A DNA stretch of 64,000 nt from NCBI RefSeq assembly GCF_014649695.1, contig NZ_BMTN01000005.1, positions 310,001 through 374,000 on the forward strand, given 5' to 3'. Below are positions 15,663 to 24,397 of this stretch, one piece after another. The notes under the pieces were generated by a model. It saw only the letters and a list, made by a program, of their open reading frames with translations, ran no database searches and was not told where the DNA came from. The stretch comes from Streptomyces kurssanovii. Its GTDB lineage: Bacteria > Actinomycetota > Actinomycetes > Streptomycetales > Streptomycetaceae. Position 1 is the stretch's first letter; every line of letters starts with the position of its first letter. The position numbers and the translations under genes were made by a program.

Positions 15663-18600
15663 GGGCGGCCTCCGTCCGCAGCCGCACGGCCGACCCGCCC
15701 CGGTCCTTGACGACCTCCAGTTGCGCGGGGATGCGCCGGCGCAGGTCACCGACATGGCTGACGATGCCGACGCTGCGGTCCCGTTCGCGGAGCGAGTCGA
15801 GGACGTCGAGCACCTCGTCGAGGGTCTGGTCGTCGAGGCTGCCGAAGCCCTCGTCGATGAACAGGGTGTCGAGCCGCATGCCGCCGGCCTCGTCGGTGAC
15901 CACGTCGGCGAGGCCGAGCGCGAGGGCGAGCGAGGCGAAGAACGTCTCGCCGCCGGACAGGGTCGCCGTGTCGCGTTCCCTGCCGGTCCAGGCGTCGACG
16001 ACGCGCAGTCCGAGGCCGGCGCGCTTCCCGCCGGTGCGGGCGTCGGAGTGGATGAGGGTGTACCGGCCGGAGGACATCCGCTGGAGCCGTACGGTGGCGG
16101 CCGCCGCGACCTGTTCCAGACGGGCGGCGAGCACATACGACTCGAGGCGCATCTTGCGTTCGTTGTCGGCGGAGGTTCCCGCGGTGAGGGAGGCGAGGCC
16201 GGCCACCAGGTCGTACTCCTCGCGCAGTGGGCGCAGTGCGAGGGTCTGCGAGGTTGCCTGCCGGGACAGCCGGTCGAGTTCGGCGCACCTGTCGCGGGCG
16301 GCGTCGAGCGCCGACGCGGCGTCGCGCAGTGCGTGCTCCGCGGCCTCGTGGACGGCGTGGGCCGTCTGCGGCGCCGCGGCCGGCCGGGCCGCCGCGGCAC
16401 GGGCGTCGTCCTCCGCGAGCCGGTCGGCGACGGCGGCCGCCTCCGCCTGCCAGGCGTCGATACGGTGCTGGATGTCGCGCTGTTCGGCGTCGGTCAGCAG
16501 TCGCGCCGCCGCGTCCGCGGGTGTGTCGAAGCCGGCGCGGAAGGCGGCGTCGGCGAGCCGGTCGTCGGCCTCCTTCAGCCGCAGGGCGGTGCTGTCGACG
16601 GCGCGGACGGCGTCCGCCGCGGCGGTCAGCAGACCGGCCCGGCTCTCCAGCTGCGCCGCGCGCTCGGCGACGCTGCGGGCACCGTCCCGCGCTCTGGCCA
16701 GGTCGTCCTCGAGCAGGGCCAGTTCCTGCTCGAGGGTCTCCCGCCGGGAGGTGCGGGCGGCGCTGCGCCGCTCCGCCTCCTGCCGGGCGGTGACCCGCTT
16801 CTCGTACTCCCGCTCCGCGCGTTCAAGTGCCTCGCGGGCGCCGTGTGTTCCGGCCGCGAGATCACGCGCGCCGGCGTACTCCCGCTCCAGTTCCTCGACC
16901 GCGCCGCGCAGGTCCGCCACCGCCGGGTCCTCGCCGGAGCGGGGCAGGGGGACGGTCGTCCCCGGCCGGGAGTGCCCGGCGGACGACGGCTCCGGGCCGC
17001 GGGCCCTGGCCGCCGCCGAGGCTCGGGACTCGCCGAGCACGGCCAGCTCCCGCTCCGTGTCCTCCTTGGCCTTCCGCGCGTGTACGTACCGGTCGTAGGC
17101 CGCGTCCTCCGCGGCACGGTCCACGTGTCCGGCGCCCGCGCGGGCCGGCGCCGGGTGCTCCACGGAGCCGCAGACGGCACAGGCCCCACCCGGGACGAGC
17201 GCGGACGCCAGTTCCGTGGCGATGCCCTGGAGCCGGCGCTCCTTGAGGTCGAGCCAGGCCGCCTTGGCCTCGTTGGCGCGCTCGTGCAGGGTGCGCAGCC
17301 GTTCGGCGGCCTTGTCCGCGCGGGCGGCGAGGTCGTCGCGCTCCTGGGCTGCGCGCAGTCGTTCGCGGGCCGGTTCGAGCCGGCCAGCGAGGTGTTCGGC
17401 CCGGGTGGCGGCCTCCTGCGCGGCCGTGATCCGTTCCTGGTGGCCACGGCGGACGCCGTCCCATTCGGCGAGCCAGTCCGCCGCCTCGGCGAGGATGTCG
17501 TCGTCGGCCAGTGCCTGCCGGTCGAGGTCCGCGAGCTCGCGGGTGATGTCCGAGGCGCGGGCCTCGGCCCTGCGGGCGGCGTCCAGGCCGCCGAGTTCCT
17601 GGCGCAGCGCGCGTTCGGCGCCGGTGAGCCGGTCCGCGCCCGCGTCGGTGAGTTCGGCGGGCAGTGCGGTCCTGGTCCGTTCGCGTTCGGCCTCCGCCGT
17701 GCGGTGCTCGCGCTCGGCGGCGTCACGCATCCGCAGCGCCGGCTCGACGAGCGCGGCCTTGCGGGCCCCTTCCAGCCGGGCGCAGCGGCTCTCGTGCTCC
17801 GCGCGCCGCGTCTCGAGGGCCTCGGAGCGCTCCAGCGCCTCCGCGTACCGGCGTTGGAGCCGGTCCAGGTCCTGTTCGGTCTCGAGGGACCGGCGGGCGG
17901 CCGCGTGGCGGCTCTCGGCGGTGGCGAGGGCGTACTCGGCGATGTCGAGCCGCTCACGGGCGCCGGTGCGGGCCACCGCCGCCCATTGCAGGACGGCGTC
18001 CGCGAGGCCGGGGTCGCCGGGCTGCTGCTCGGGGCGGGTCCACTCCGCCGCCGGGCCGGCGGCCTGCTCGATCCGGTGGGCGACGGCGAGCAGCCGTTCG
18101 TCGCCGGCCTTCACCTTGTGCTCGGCGGCGCGCCGCAGTTCGGCGAGGTGGTCCTCGACGGCTGCGAACCGGCGTGTGTCGAAGAGCCGTCCGAGGAGCT
18201 TGCCGCGGGCCTCCGCGTCGGCTCGGAGGAATCGGGCGAAATCTCCCTGCGGCAACAGGACGACCTGGCAGAACTGCTCGCGGCTCATCCCGAGGAGCTG
18301 GGTGATCTCCTCACCGATCTCCTGGTGGGACTTGCTGAGGGGCAGCCATTCGCCGCTCGCCGTGTCCCACTCGCGCAGGGTGCTGTGCGCCCGTTCGGTG
18401 ACGAAACCCTTGCCGCGTGTCTTGGGGCGGGGCTGTGCCGGGCGGCGGGTGATCTCCAGCCGCCGTCCGGCGACGGTCAGTTCGAGGCTGATCTCGGTCG
18501 GCGTGCCGGCCGGGGCGTGGTCGCTGCGCAGCGACGTCCCCGGGCTCTGGCGGGCACCGGGGACCGCGCCGTACAGCGCGAAGCAGACGGCGTCGAGGAC

Positions 18601-18729
18601 GGAGGTCTTGCCCGCTCCCGTCGGCCCGTGCAGCAGGAAGATCCCGGAGCTGGCGAGGGCGTCGAAATCGACCTCTTGGGTGGCGCCGAAGGGCCCGAAC
18701 GCGGTGACGGCGAGTCTGTGCAGTCTCAC
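15652..18729 (-). CDS. sbcC: SbcC nuclease ATPase subunit
   Basis: The protein has 1025 aa. Walker A GPTGAGKTS (residues 35-43) is followed by the N-terminal ATPase lobe, long Arg/Ala/Glu-rich coiled coils, a zinc hook CAVC (Cys517 and Cys520) at the turn, the returning coiled coil, and the C-terminal lobe with signature ATLSGGETFFASLALALGLAD and Walker B LDTLFIDEGFGSLD. Together with SbcD it forms the Mre11-Rad50-type complex that opens hairpins and trims DNA ends. It overlaps sbcD by 4 bp (ATGA), so translation is coupled. The low-complexity coiled coil keeps the opposite strand open for over 1000 codons; that frame is spurious. Confidence 0.96.
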   Translation of the reverse strand: MRLHRLAVTAFGPFGATQEVDFDALASSGIFLLHGPTGAGKTSVLDAVCFALYGAVPGARQSPGTSLRSDHAPAGTPTEISLELTVAGRRLEITRRPAQPRPKTRGKGFVTERAHSTLREWDTASGEWLPLSKSHQEIGEEITQLLGMSREQFCQVVLLPQGDFARFLRADAEARGKLLGRLFDTRRFAAVEDHLAELRRAAEHKVKAGDERLLAVAHRIEQAAGPAAEWTRPEQQPGDPGLADAVLQWAAVARTGARERLDIAEYALATAESRHAAARRSLETEQDLDRLQRRYAEALERSEALETRRAEHESRCARLEGARKAALVEPALRMRDAAEREHRTAEAERERTRTALPAELTDAGADRLTGAERALRQELGGLDAARRAEARASDITRELADLDRQALADDDILAEAADWLAEWDGVRRGHQERITAAQEAATRAEHLAGRLEPARERLRAAQERDDLAARADKAAERLRTLHERANEAKAAWLDLKERRLQGIATELASALVPGGACAVCGSVEHPAPARAGAGHVDRAAEDAAYDRYVHARKAKEDTERELAVLGESRASAAARARGPEPSSAGHSRPGTTVPLPRSGEDPAVADLRGAVEELEREYAGARDLAAGTHGAREALERAEREYEKRVTARQEAERRSAARTSRRETLEQELALLEDDLARARDGARSVAERAAQLESRAGLLTAAADAVRAVDSTALRLKEADDRLADAAFRAGFDTPADAAARLLTDAEQRDIQHRIDAWQAEAAAVADRLAEDDARAAAARPAAAPQTAHAVHEAAEHALRDAASALDAARDRCAELDRLSRQATSQTLALRPLREEYDLVAGLASLTAGTSADNERKMRLESYVLAARLEQVAAAATVRLQRMSSGRYTLIHSDARTGGKRAGLGLRVVDAWTGRERDTATLSGGETFFASLALALGLADVVTDEAGGMRLDTLFIDEGFGSLDDQTLDEVLDVLDSLRERDRSVGIVSHVGDLRRRIPAQLEVVKDRGGSAVRLRTEAALSD

Positions 18730-19892
18730 CCGGCCACCTCACGCACGCCGGCGTCGACCCGTACGTCCTCGAAGGCGGCGCGCAGCACGGTGCGCTCGCC
18801 GTCGTCGGGGCCGTTGCCGCCGCGTACATGGGCCACGAAGTCCTCCGCGATCTGCTGGTCGCTGCGCCCGCGCAGGCGCTGGGCGTAGGAGGCGGTCGTG
18901 TCCTGCGGAGCGCGGTCCGGCTCGAACACCAGGCTGAGGATGTGCGGGAAGCGCCGGGTCAGCCGCGCCATCGGATCCGCCGGGCGCACGGCGTCGGTGA
19001 GGGTCGCTTCCACGAACGACTCCTCGTACCGGTCCAGCTCCGGGTTCTCCAGGAGTACCTCGATGGTGCCGCGCAGCCGGGCGAGAGGGCGTGGCACGGG
19101 GCAGTCGATCCGCTCGGCGGTGACGGCTCCCGAGGCGTCGAGGTCGACGAGCCACATCGTCTTGCGGTGGTCGGTCTCGGAGAAGGAGTAGGCGAGCGGG
19201 GAGCCCGAGTAGCGGATCCGCTCGGTGATGGTCTGGCAGCCGTGCAGGTGTCCGAGGGCCACGTAGTCCACGCCGTGGAAGACGCCGGAGGGGACGGCGC
19301 AGACACCGCCGACGGTGATGTCCCGCTCGCTGTCGCTCTCCTCGCCGCCCATGACGAAGGCGTGCGCGAGGACGACGGACCGGGTGCCTTCCTCGCGGGC
19401 GGCGAGGTCGGCCCGTATCCGTTCCATCGCCGCGGCGAGCACCGTCTCGTGGGCGGCCTTCTCCGTCCCGAACTCGTTCCTGACCAGGGACGGTTCCAGA
19501 TAGGGCAGCCCGTAGCAGGCCACCGGGCCGTGTTCGTCGGCGAGCAGGACGGGGGTGCCGCAGCCCGCCGGATCCGTGCGCAGATGTATCCCGGCCCGGT
19601 CGATGAGTCCCGCCCCGACGCCGAGGCGGCGCGCCGAGTCGTGGTTCCCGGAGATCATCACCGTCAGCACGCCGGCGTCCGCGAGCCGGTGCAGCGCCTC
19701 GTCGAACAGCGCCACGGCGGCGAGCGGCGGGACGGCCCGGTCGTACACGTCTCCCGCCACCAGCACCCCGTCGACCTCGCGCTCGCACACCGTCGCCACC
19801 AGGTGGTCCAGGAACGCGGCTTGGGCGTCGAGCATGCTCACCCGGTGGAACGACCGGCCCAGGTGCCAGTCCGACGTGTGCAGGAGTCTCAT
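18726..19892 (-). CDS. sbcD: SbcD nuclease subunit
   Basis: The protein has 388 aa. The metallophosphoesterase motifs are complete: TSDWHLGRSFH (7-17), VLVAGDVYDRAVPP, MISGNHDSARRLG, VVLAHAFVMGG and LGHLHGCQTI. They give the two-metal site for 3'-5' exonuclease and endonuclease activity. The C-terminal capping region contacts SbcC. It is the first gene of the sbcDC pair and follows the YigZ gene at a 42-bp gap, so the three may share one transcript. Confidence 0.96.
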   Translation of the reverse strand: MRLLHTSDWHLGRSFHRVSMLDAQAAFLDHLVATVCEREVDGVLVAGDVYDRAVPPLAAVALFDEALHRLADAGVLTVMISGNHDSARRLGVGAGLIDRAGIHLRTDPAGCGTPVLLADEHGPVACYGLPYLEPSLVRNEFGTEKAAHETVLAAAMERIRADLAAREEGTRSVVLAHAFVMGGEESDSERDITVGGVCAVPSGVFHGVDYVALGHLHGCQTITERIRYSGSPLAYSFSETDHRKTMWLVDLDASGAVTAERIDCPVPRPLARLRGTIEVLLENPELDRYEESFVEATLTDAVRPADPMARLTRRFPHILSLVFEPDRAPQDTTASYAQRLRGRSDQQIAEDFVAHVRGGNGPDDGERTVLRAAFEDVRVDAGVREVAG

Positions 19893-19934
19893 GATCCGTG
19901 AGCGTATCGGTGGGGTCGGACAATGCGGGCGGCT

Positions 19935-20561
19935 TCACGCATCTCCGTACGCCTCGCCCCCGAGTTCCAGCCCGGCCGTGCCCGCCGTGACGTCCGCCAG
20001 CCAGGCGCGGAAGGCGTCGACGTCGGCGTCGGGCAGCCCGACCGAGATGCTGACGGTGTCCGTGTATGTGACGTCGCGCACCTGACGGCCGGTCGCCCGG
20101 AGGTCGTTCTCCAGCTTTCCGGCACGCTGGTGGTCGACGGTGACGGTGGCGAGCCGGAACCGCTTGCGGGTGACGGTGCCGAGCGTGTCCAGGGCCTCGC
20201 CGACGACGCCGCCGTACGCCCTGATCAGCCCGCCCGCGCCGAGCTTGACGCCTCCGTAGTACCGGGTGACGACGGCGGCGACGTAGCGCATCTCCCGGCG
20301 CATCAGCATCTGCAGCATGGGCACCCCGGCCGTGCCGCCGGGCTCGCCGTCGTCGCTCGCCTTCTGCACGGCCGCGTCGGCGCCGACGACATAGGCGAAG
20401 CAGTTGTGCGTGGCGGTCGGGTGCTCCCTGCGGATGCGCGCGACGAAGGCCTGGGCCTCCTCCTCCGTGGCGGCCGGGGCGAGCGCGCAGATGAAGCGCG
20501 ATCGGTTGATCTCGGTCTCGTGGACACCCTCGCGGGCGACCGTCCGGTACTGCTCCTGCAT
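19935..20561 (-). CDS. YigZ/IMPACT-family protein
   Basis: The protein has 208 aa. The UPF0029 N-terminal domain carries the family hallmarks SRFICALAP, ASDDGEPGGTAGVPML and VVTRYYGGVKLGAGGLIRAY. The C-terminal domain is a DUF1949-like ferredoxin fold. The family links to eukaryotic IMPACT, a regulator of translational stress signalling, but its bacterial role is unsettled. It lies upstream of sbcD in the same direction and diverges from the CoA-binding protein gene. Confidence 0.9.
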   Translation of the reverse strand: MQEQYRTVAREGVHETEINRSRFICALAPAATEEEAQAFVARIRREHPTATHNCFAYVVGADAAVQKASDDGEPGGTAGVPMLQMLMRREMRYVAAVVTRYYGGVKLGAGGLIRAYGGVVGEALDTLGTVTRKRFRLATVTVDHQRAGKLENDLRATGRQVRDVTYTDTVSISVGLPDADVDAFRAWLADVTAGTAGLELGGEAYGDA

Positions 20562-20637
20562 CCGGCCACCCTATGCGCCGTCCGGGGCGGATTCGGCCAC
20601 CGGGGAATCGCGCGGACCTCCCGCCCGTTCTCGTGGC

Positions 20638-21045
20638 ATGTACGCAGACGCAGAGACGATCCGCAGAATCCTGACGGCCACCGGTGACACCTGGGCGGTG
20701 GTCGGCCTGTCCAGCAACGAGGAGCGGGCGGCATACGGCGTGGCCGATGTACTCCAGCGCTACGGCAAGCGCGTCGTGCCGGTGCACCCGAAGGCCGAGA
20801 CGGTCCACGGCGAGAAGGGGTACGCGAGCCTTTCCGAGATCCCGTTCCCGGTCGACGTCGTCGACGTGTTCGTGAACTCGGGTCTGGCCGGCGCGGTGGC
20901 CGACGAGGCCGTCGGTATCGGTGCGAAGGCCGTGTGGTTCCAGCTCGGCGTGATCGACGAGGAGGCGTACGCGCGCACCAGGGCGGCCGGCGTGGACATG
21001 GTCATGGACCGGTGCCCCGCGATCGAGATCCCGCGTCTGGGCTGA
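20638..21045 (+). CDS. CoA-binding (YccU-type) protein
   Basis: The protein has 135 aa: a single Rossmann-like CoA-binding domain with TWAVVGLSSNEERAAYGVA (about 17-35), KRVVPVHPKAETVHGEKGY, VDVFVNSG and AKAVWFQLGVIDEEAY. It matches the N-terminal domain of succinyl-CoA synthetase alpha without the catalytic part. Homologous single-domain proteins bind CoA, but their function is unclear. ATG 20638 (MYADAETIRRIL) starts the domain; earlier codons in the frame overlap the divergent YigZ gene. Confidence 0.9.
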   Translation: MYADAETIRRILTATGDTWAVVGLSSNEERAAYGVADVLQRYGKRVVPVHPKAETVHGEKGYASLSEIPFPVDVVDVFVNSGLAGAVADEAVGIGAKAVWFQLGVIDEEAYARTRAAGVDMVMDRCPAIEIPRLG

Positions 21046-21090
21046 GCCGCCGTGCGCTCCCGGCGGGGCGGCCTTCCCGGCCGGCCACCG

Positions 21091-21645
21091 TCAGATGCCG
21101 AGGCCGTCGACGACCACGGCGCCGGGCAGGGCGGCGAACGCCTTGCCCGGCAGGATCAGCTTGCCGCGTCGGCGGCCGCTGCCGACGAGGACCCATTCGG
21201 TGTCGACGACGGCCGGGTCCACGAGCAGCGGCCAGTCGGCGGGCAGCCCGACCGGGGTGATCCCGCCGTACTCCATGCCGCTCTCGCCGGTCGCGGTGTC
21301 CATGGGCGCGAACGACACCTTGCGGGCGCCCAGTTGTCTGCGCACGGCACCGTTGACGTCCACACGGGTGTGGGACAGGACCAGGCAGCCGGCGAGCGAG
21401 GTGGCGCCTCCCCGCTTTCCGGCGACGACGACGCAGTTGGCCGACTGCTCGAGCAGTTCGCGGCCGTAGTGCTCGACGAAGACGGCGGTGTCGGCGATCT
21501 CCGGATCCGTGTCGACGTAGATGATCTGCTCGGCCGGCACGTCGCCGCGCCAGGCTCGCACGGCCGCCGCGACGGGTGCGACGAGGAGGTCGAGGCAGTC
21601 GGGTGCGGGGATGGCATCGTCGAAGTTCCCGATGGGTGCGCGCAT
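21091..21645 (-). CDS. YbaK/EbsC-type aminoacyl-tRNA deacylase
   Basis: The protein has 184 aa of the YbaK/ProX fold: VEHYGRELLEQSANCVVVAGKRGG (Lys in the editing pocket), VLSHTRVDVNGAVRRQLGAR, SFAPMDTATGESGMEYGGITPVGLPADWPLLVD. The GITPVG loop and preceding Gly-rich motif are typical. Members hydrolyse mischarged Ala- or Cys-tRNA(Pro) in trans. ATG 21643-21645 (MRAPIGNFDD) is preferred over a further 27 nt of open frame. It is on the opposite strand from, and convergent with, the CoA-binding gene. Confidence 0.85.
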   Translation of the reverse strand: MRAPIGNFDDAIPAPDCLDLLVAPVAAAVRAWRGDVPAEQIIYVDTDPEIADTAVFVEHYGRELLEQSANCVVVAGKRGGATSLAGCLVLSHTRVDVNGAVRRQLGARKVSFAPMDTATGESGMEYGGITPVGLPADWPLLVDPAVVDTEWVLVGSGRRRGKLILPGKAFAALPGAVVVDGLGI

Positions 21646-21689
21646 GTGCCGCACGTTAACACCACGCCGCACGGCGGCGATCGGGTGTT

Positions 21690-22262
21690 TCAGCGGACGG
21701 GCGGGACGGAGACGGCCATGATCACTTCGACGACCGCGTCGCCCGCGTTTCGGTAGGCGTGCGGGACGTTCGCCTCGAAGGTCGCCGAGGTGCCGGCGGG
21801 GACGGCGTGGGCCTGTCCGTCGACGACGAGGGTCAGTTCACCGGCGGTGACGTGCAGCAGTTCCGTCGTCCCGTCGGGGTGCGGGTCGGAGGCGCTCTCG
21901 TCACCGGGCATCAGCCGCCACGACCACAGCTCCAGCGGCCCGCCGCGCTCGCTGCCGACAAGGAGCGTGGTGGAGCTGCCGGTGGAGGTGGACCACATAC
22001 GGACGGCCTGCTCCGGAGGGACGATACGGACCTGGGCGCCCTGCTCGTAGTCGAGGAGCGTGGTGATGCTGACGCCGAGGGCGTCGGCGAGTTTCACCGT
22101 GGTGCCGACGCTGGGGTTGGTGCGCGCCTGCTCGATCTGGATGATCATCCCCCGGCTGACGCCGGAACGGGCGGCGAGAGCGTCCAGGGTGAAGCCCCGT
22201 TCGCCGCGCCAGTGCTTGAGGTTGCGGGCGAGCGAGTGGGTGAGCTGATCGAGGTCCGACAC
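21690..22262 (-). CDS. XRE-cupin transcriptional regulator
   Basis: The protein has 190 aa: an N-terminal Cro/C1 helix-turn-helix (GFTLDALAARSGVSRGMIIQI, ARTNPSVGTTVKLADAL) and a C-terminal cupin (about 115-185, LLHVTAGELTLVVDGQ, VPAGTSATFEANVPHAYRN). I chose GTG 22260-22262, preceded by GGACGGA. An alternative TTG at 22293-22295 would lie inside the operator-like palindrome. The gene diverges from the EamA transporter, the usual arrangement for XRE-cupin regulators that control a small-molecule exporter. Confidence 0.88.
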   Translation of the reverse strand: MSDLDQLTHSLARNLKHWRGERGFTLDALAARSGVSRGMIIQIEQARTNPSVGTTVKLADALGVSITTLLDYEQGAQVRIVPPEQAVRMWSTSTGSSTTLLVGSERGGPLELWSWRLMPGDESASDPHPDGTTELLHVTAGELTLVVDGQAHAVPAGTSATFEANVPHAYRNAGDAVVEVIMAVSVPPVR

Positions 22263-22292
22263 ATTCCGTCCAATATCCTGGATGACAGAGTT

Positions 22293-22302
22293 CAATACAT
22301 TG
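22293..22302. promoter_or_regulatory. Operator candidate between XRE-cupin and EamA genes
   Basis: CAATACATTG (arms CAAT/ATTG, 2-nt spacer) lies in the AT-richest part of the 93-bp divergent gap. It is a good place for autoregulation by the XRE-cupin protein. Confidence 0.4.
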
Positions 22303-22355
22303 CACTAGCGTGTGGTGCACCGAATCGTTCACCGCACTGTACTGCGAGGCATCGC

Positions 22356-23222
22356 ATGACCGCACTCTTCGCCCTGGCCACCAGTCTCCTGTGGGGACTG
22401 GCCGACTTCGGCGGCGGCCTGCTCACGCGACGCACGCCCGCGCTCACCGTGGTCGTCGCCTCCCAGTCCGTCGCGGTGGTGGTCCTCGGCGCGATCGTCG
22501 TCGCGACCGGCGGCTTCGCGGAGGCCGGACCGCGGCTCTGGTACGCCGTGGCGGCCGGCGCGGTGGGACCGGTGGCGATGCTCTGCTTCTACAAGGCCCT
22601 CGCGCTCGGCCCGATGGGCGTGGTCTCACCACTGGGTTCACTCGGCGTCGCCGTCCCCGTCGGCATCGGGCTCCTGCTGGGCGAGCGGCCCGGAGTGCTC
22701 CAGTTCGCGGGGATCGCGGTGGCGGTGGCCGGCATCGTCCTCGCGGGCGGCCCCGAGCTGCGGGGTGCGCCGGTGCAGCGCCAGGCGGTCCTGATGACGC
22801 TCGTCGCGGCCTTCGGGTTCGGTGCCGTACTGGCCCTGATCGCGGAGGCGTCGACCACGCTCACCGGACTGTTCCTGGCGCTGTTCGTCCAGCGCGTCAC
22901 CAACGTCGCCGTCGGCGGGGCCGCCCTGTGGGTGTCGGTCAGGCGCGGCGGCCGGGCACTGCCGGAGGACGGCGGCCTGCGGACCGTCGTGCGCTCACTG
23001 CCGGCGCTCGCCTTCGTCGGCCTCGCGGACGTGGCGGCCAACGGCACGTACTCGATCGCCGCGCAGACCGGGCCGGTCACGGTGGCCGCGGTCCTCGCCA
23101 ATCTGTATCCGGTGGTGACGGTCTTCGCGGCGCTGCTGATCCTCAAGGAACGACTGCGCGCGGTGCAGGCCGCCGGCGCCGGGCTGGCTCTGGTGGGCAC
23201 GGTCCTGCTGGCGAGCGGCTGA
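22356..23222 (+). CDS. EamA/DMT-superfamily transporter
   Basis: The protein has 288 aa with about ten hydrophobic helices arranged as two EamA repeats: LFALATSLLWGLADFGGGLL at the start, LCFYKALALGPMGVVSPLGS closing the first half, and AVLANLYPVVTVFAALLILKER in the second. It is a likely inner-membrane exporter of metabolites or amino acids. ATG 22356 follows GAGG (22345-22348). Its TGA (22220s excluded; 23220-23222) directly abuts the stop of the convergent acyltransferase with no spacer. Confidence 0.9.
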   Translation: MTALFALATSLLWGLADFGGGLLTRRTPALTVVVASQSVAVVVLGAIVVATGGFAEAGPRLWYAVAAGAVGPVAMLCFYKALALGPMGVVSPLGSLGVAVPVGIGLLLGERPGVLQFAGIAVAVAGIVLAGGPELRGAPVQRQAVLMTLVAAFGFGAVLALIAEASTTLTGLFLALFVQRVTNVAVGGAALWVSVRRGGRALPEDGGLRTVVRSLPALAFVGLADVAANGTYSIAAQTGPVTVAAVLANLYPVVTVFAALLILKERLRAVQAAGAGLALVGTVLLASG

Positions 23223-24071
23223 TCAGCGCCCTTCGAGCCCGGACACGGCCCGGCCTGGAGCCGGCGCCCCCGAAACCGTCCCGTCCTCGGCGCCCGCCTG
23301 CGGCAGCGCCACCTCGTCGACGCCCGTCCGCGGCAGTTGCTTCTCGAGCTCGGCCAGCGCCCGCAGTTGCTCCGGGGTGACACCCTCCGGGATGGGTACC
23401 GGCGCGGGCGTGCGCAACGGCGGCTGCCAGCCGCCGGCCTCGTCCCACCGGCGTACGACGCGGGCGGGGGCTCCCGCCACCACGGAGTGGTCGGGCACCT
23501 CGCCCCGTACGACCGCGCCCGCCGCCACCACCACGTTGCGGCCCAGCCGGGCGCCGGGAAGGATCACCGCGCCCGTCCCCAGCCAGCAGCCGGGGCCGAT
23601 CGAGACGGGATCGGTGCGGGGCCACTGCTTGCCGACCGGCTCGTACGGGTCGTCGTAGCTGTGGTTCGTCGAGGTGATGTAGACGTACGGACCGCAGTAC
23701 GTGTCGGAGCCGATGGTCACGCGGGTGTCGGCGATGACATGGCTGCCGCGCCCCAGGACCACCCCGTCCCCCAGGGTGAGGATGGGATCGGGGCCGAGAT
23801 CGAGGCCGGGCATCATCCCGGCGGTCAGGGTCACCTGCTCGGCGATGATGCAGTGCGCGCCCAGTTCGATCCAGGGTTCACCGAAGACGGTCCCCTGCGG
23901 GAAGGCGAGCCGGGTGCCGCTCCCGATCCGCCGGAAGTCGAGCCGCCCGGGACGGTCGGCCGTGACGGCGCCCGCCTCCTGCATCCACTGCCAGCCGCGG
24001 TGGACGGCGTGTGCGAGTCCGCGGCGCCACCAGGCGGCAGGCGATGAGAACGTGTTTCTGTTCTTCGGCAC
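23223..24071 (-). CDS. Left-handed beta-helix acyltransferase (LbH/hexapeptide family)
   Basis: The protein has 282 aa. Hexapeptide repeats run from about 75 to 215 (GAHCIIAEQVTLTAGMMPG, VVLGRGSHVIADTRVTIGS, GCWLGTGAVILPGARLGRN), with the catalytic-type loop ITSTNHSYDDPYEPVG, where the His matches the active-site His of maltose/galactoside acetyltransferases. The remaining C-terminal 60 residues are Pro/Ala-rich and include GVTPEQLRALAELEKQLP. GTG 24069-24071 is the likely start; ATG further upstream adds Arg-rich sequence. The acceptor (sugar, lipid or cell-wall polymer) is unknown. Confidence 0.82.
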   Translation of the reverse strand: MPKNRNTFSSPAAWWRRGLAHAVHRGWQWMQEAGAVTADRPGRLDFRRIGSGTRLAFPQGTVFGEPWIELGAHCIIAEQVTLTAGMMPGLDLGPDPILTLGDGVVLGRGSHVIADTRVTIGSDTYCGPYVYITSTNHSYDDPYEPVGKQWPRTDPVSIGPGCWLGTGAVILPGARLGRNVVVAAGAVVRGEVPDHSVVAGAPARVVRRWDEAGGWQPPLRTPAPVPIPEGVTPEQLRALAELEKQLPRTGVDEVALPQAGAEDGTVSGAPAPGRAVSGLEGR

Positions 24072-24397
24072 CCGCCCACGGTAGTCGGCCCGGCTCCGCA
24101 CGACGGGCGTGACGTGCTGTGATGTTCGCCCCAAGAGCCACCCGGCGACCGCTGTTTACCACGCGAGGCGGCGCTCGGAGGCCGCTTCGCGCACAACTCC
24201 ACCGTTCTGTGGACAGTGCGCGCACTCCGGAGTCCACGACCGCACCCCTGGCTAGCATGAGCACCGCACGCTCTCGGAGGATCACGGTCAGTGATCGGCG
24301 TCGACATGTCGCCCGTGTCAGGCGATACGGGTCGAGGCACCGGCCGGCCGCCTGTCCCCACAGCTCTTCCCGCACTCGAGCAGCGAGGGATCGCGGA
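24072..24397 (+). other. Conservon leader and promoter region
   Basis: No gene is supported; an open frame from 24119 joins cvnA but lacks normal domain content. GTGGAC (24209-24214) and GTCCAC (about 24232-24237) form an interrupted inverted repeat, and TAGCAT at about 24252-24257 is a possible -10 element. The cvnA ribosome-binding site GAGGGA (24385-24390) closes the region. Confidence 0.4.

Noticed and set aside
15721-18888. Open frame of over 1000 codons on the plus strand opposite sbcC/sbcD
   Set aside because: It mirrors the real coiled-coil gene in the antisense phase, has no domain content, and would overlap two well-supported genes.
24119-24397. 93-codon N-terminal extension of CvnA
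   Set aside because: The extension is Arg/Ser/Thr-rich, precedes a good ribosome site, and lies over the likely promoter.
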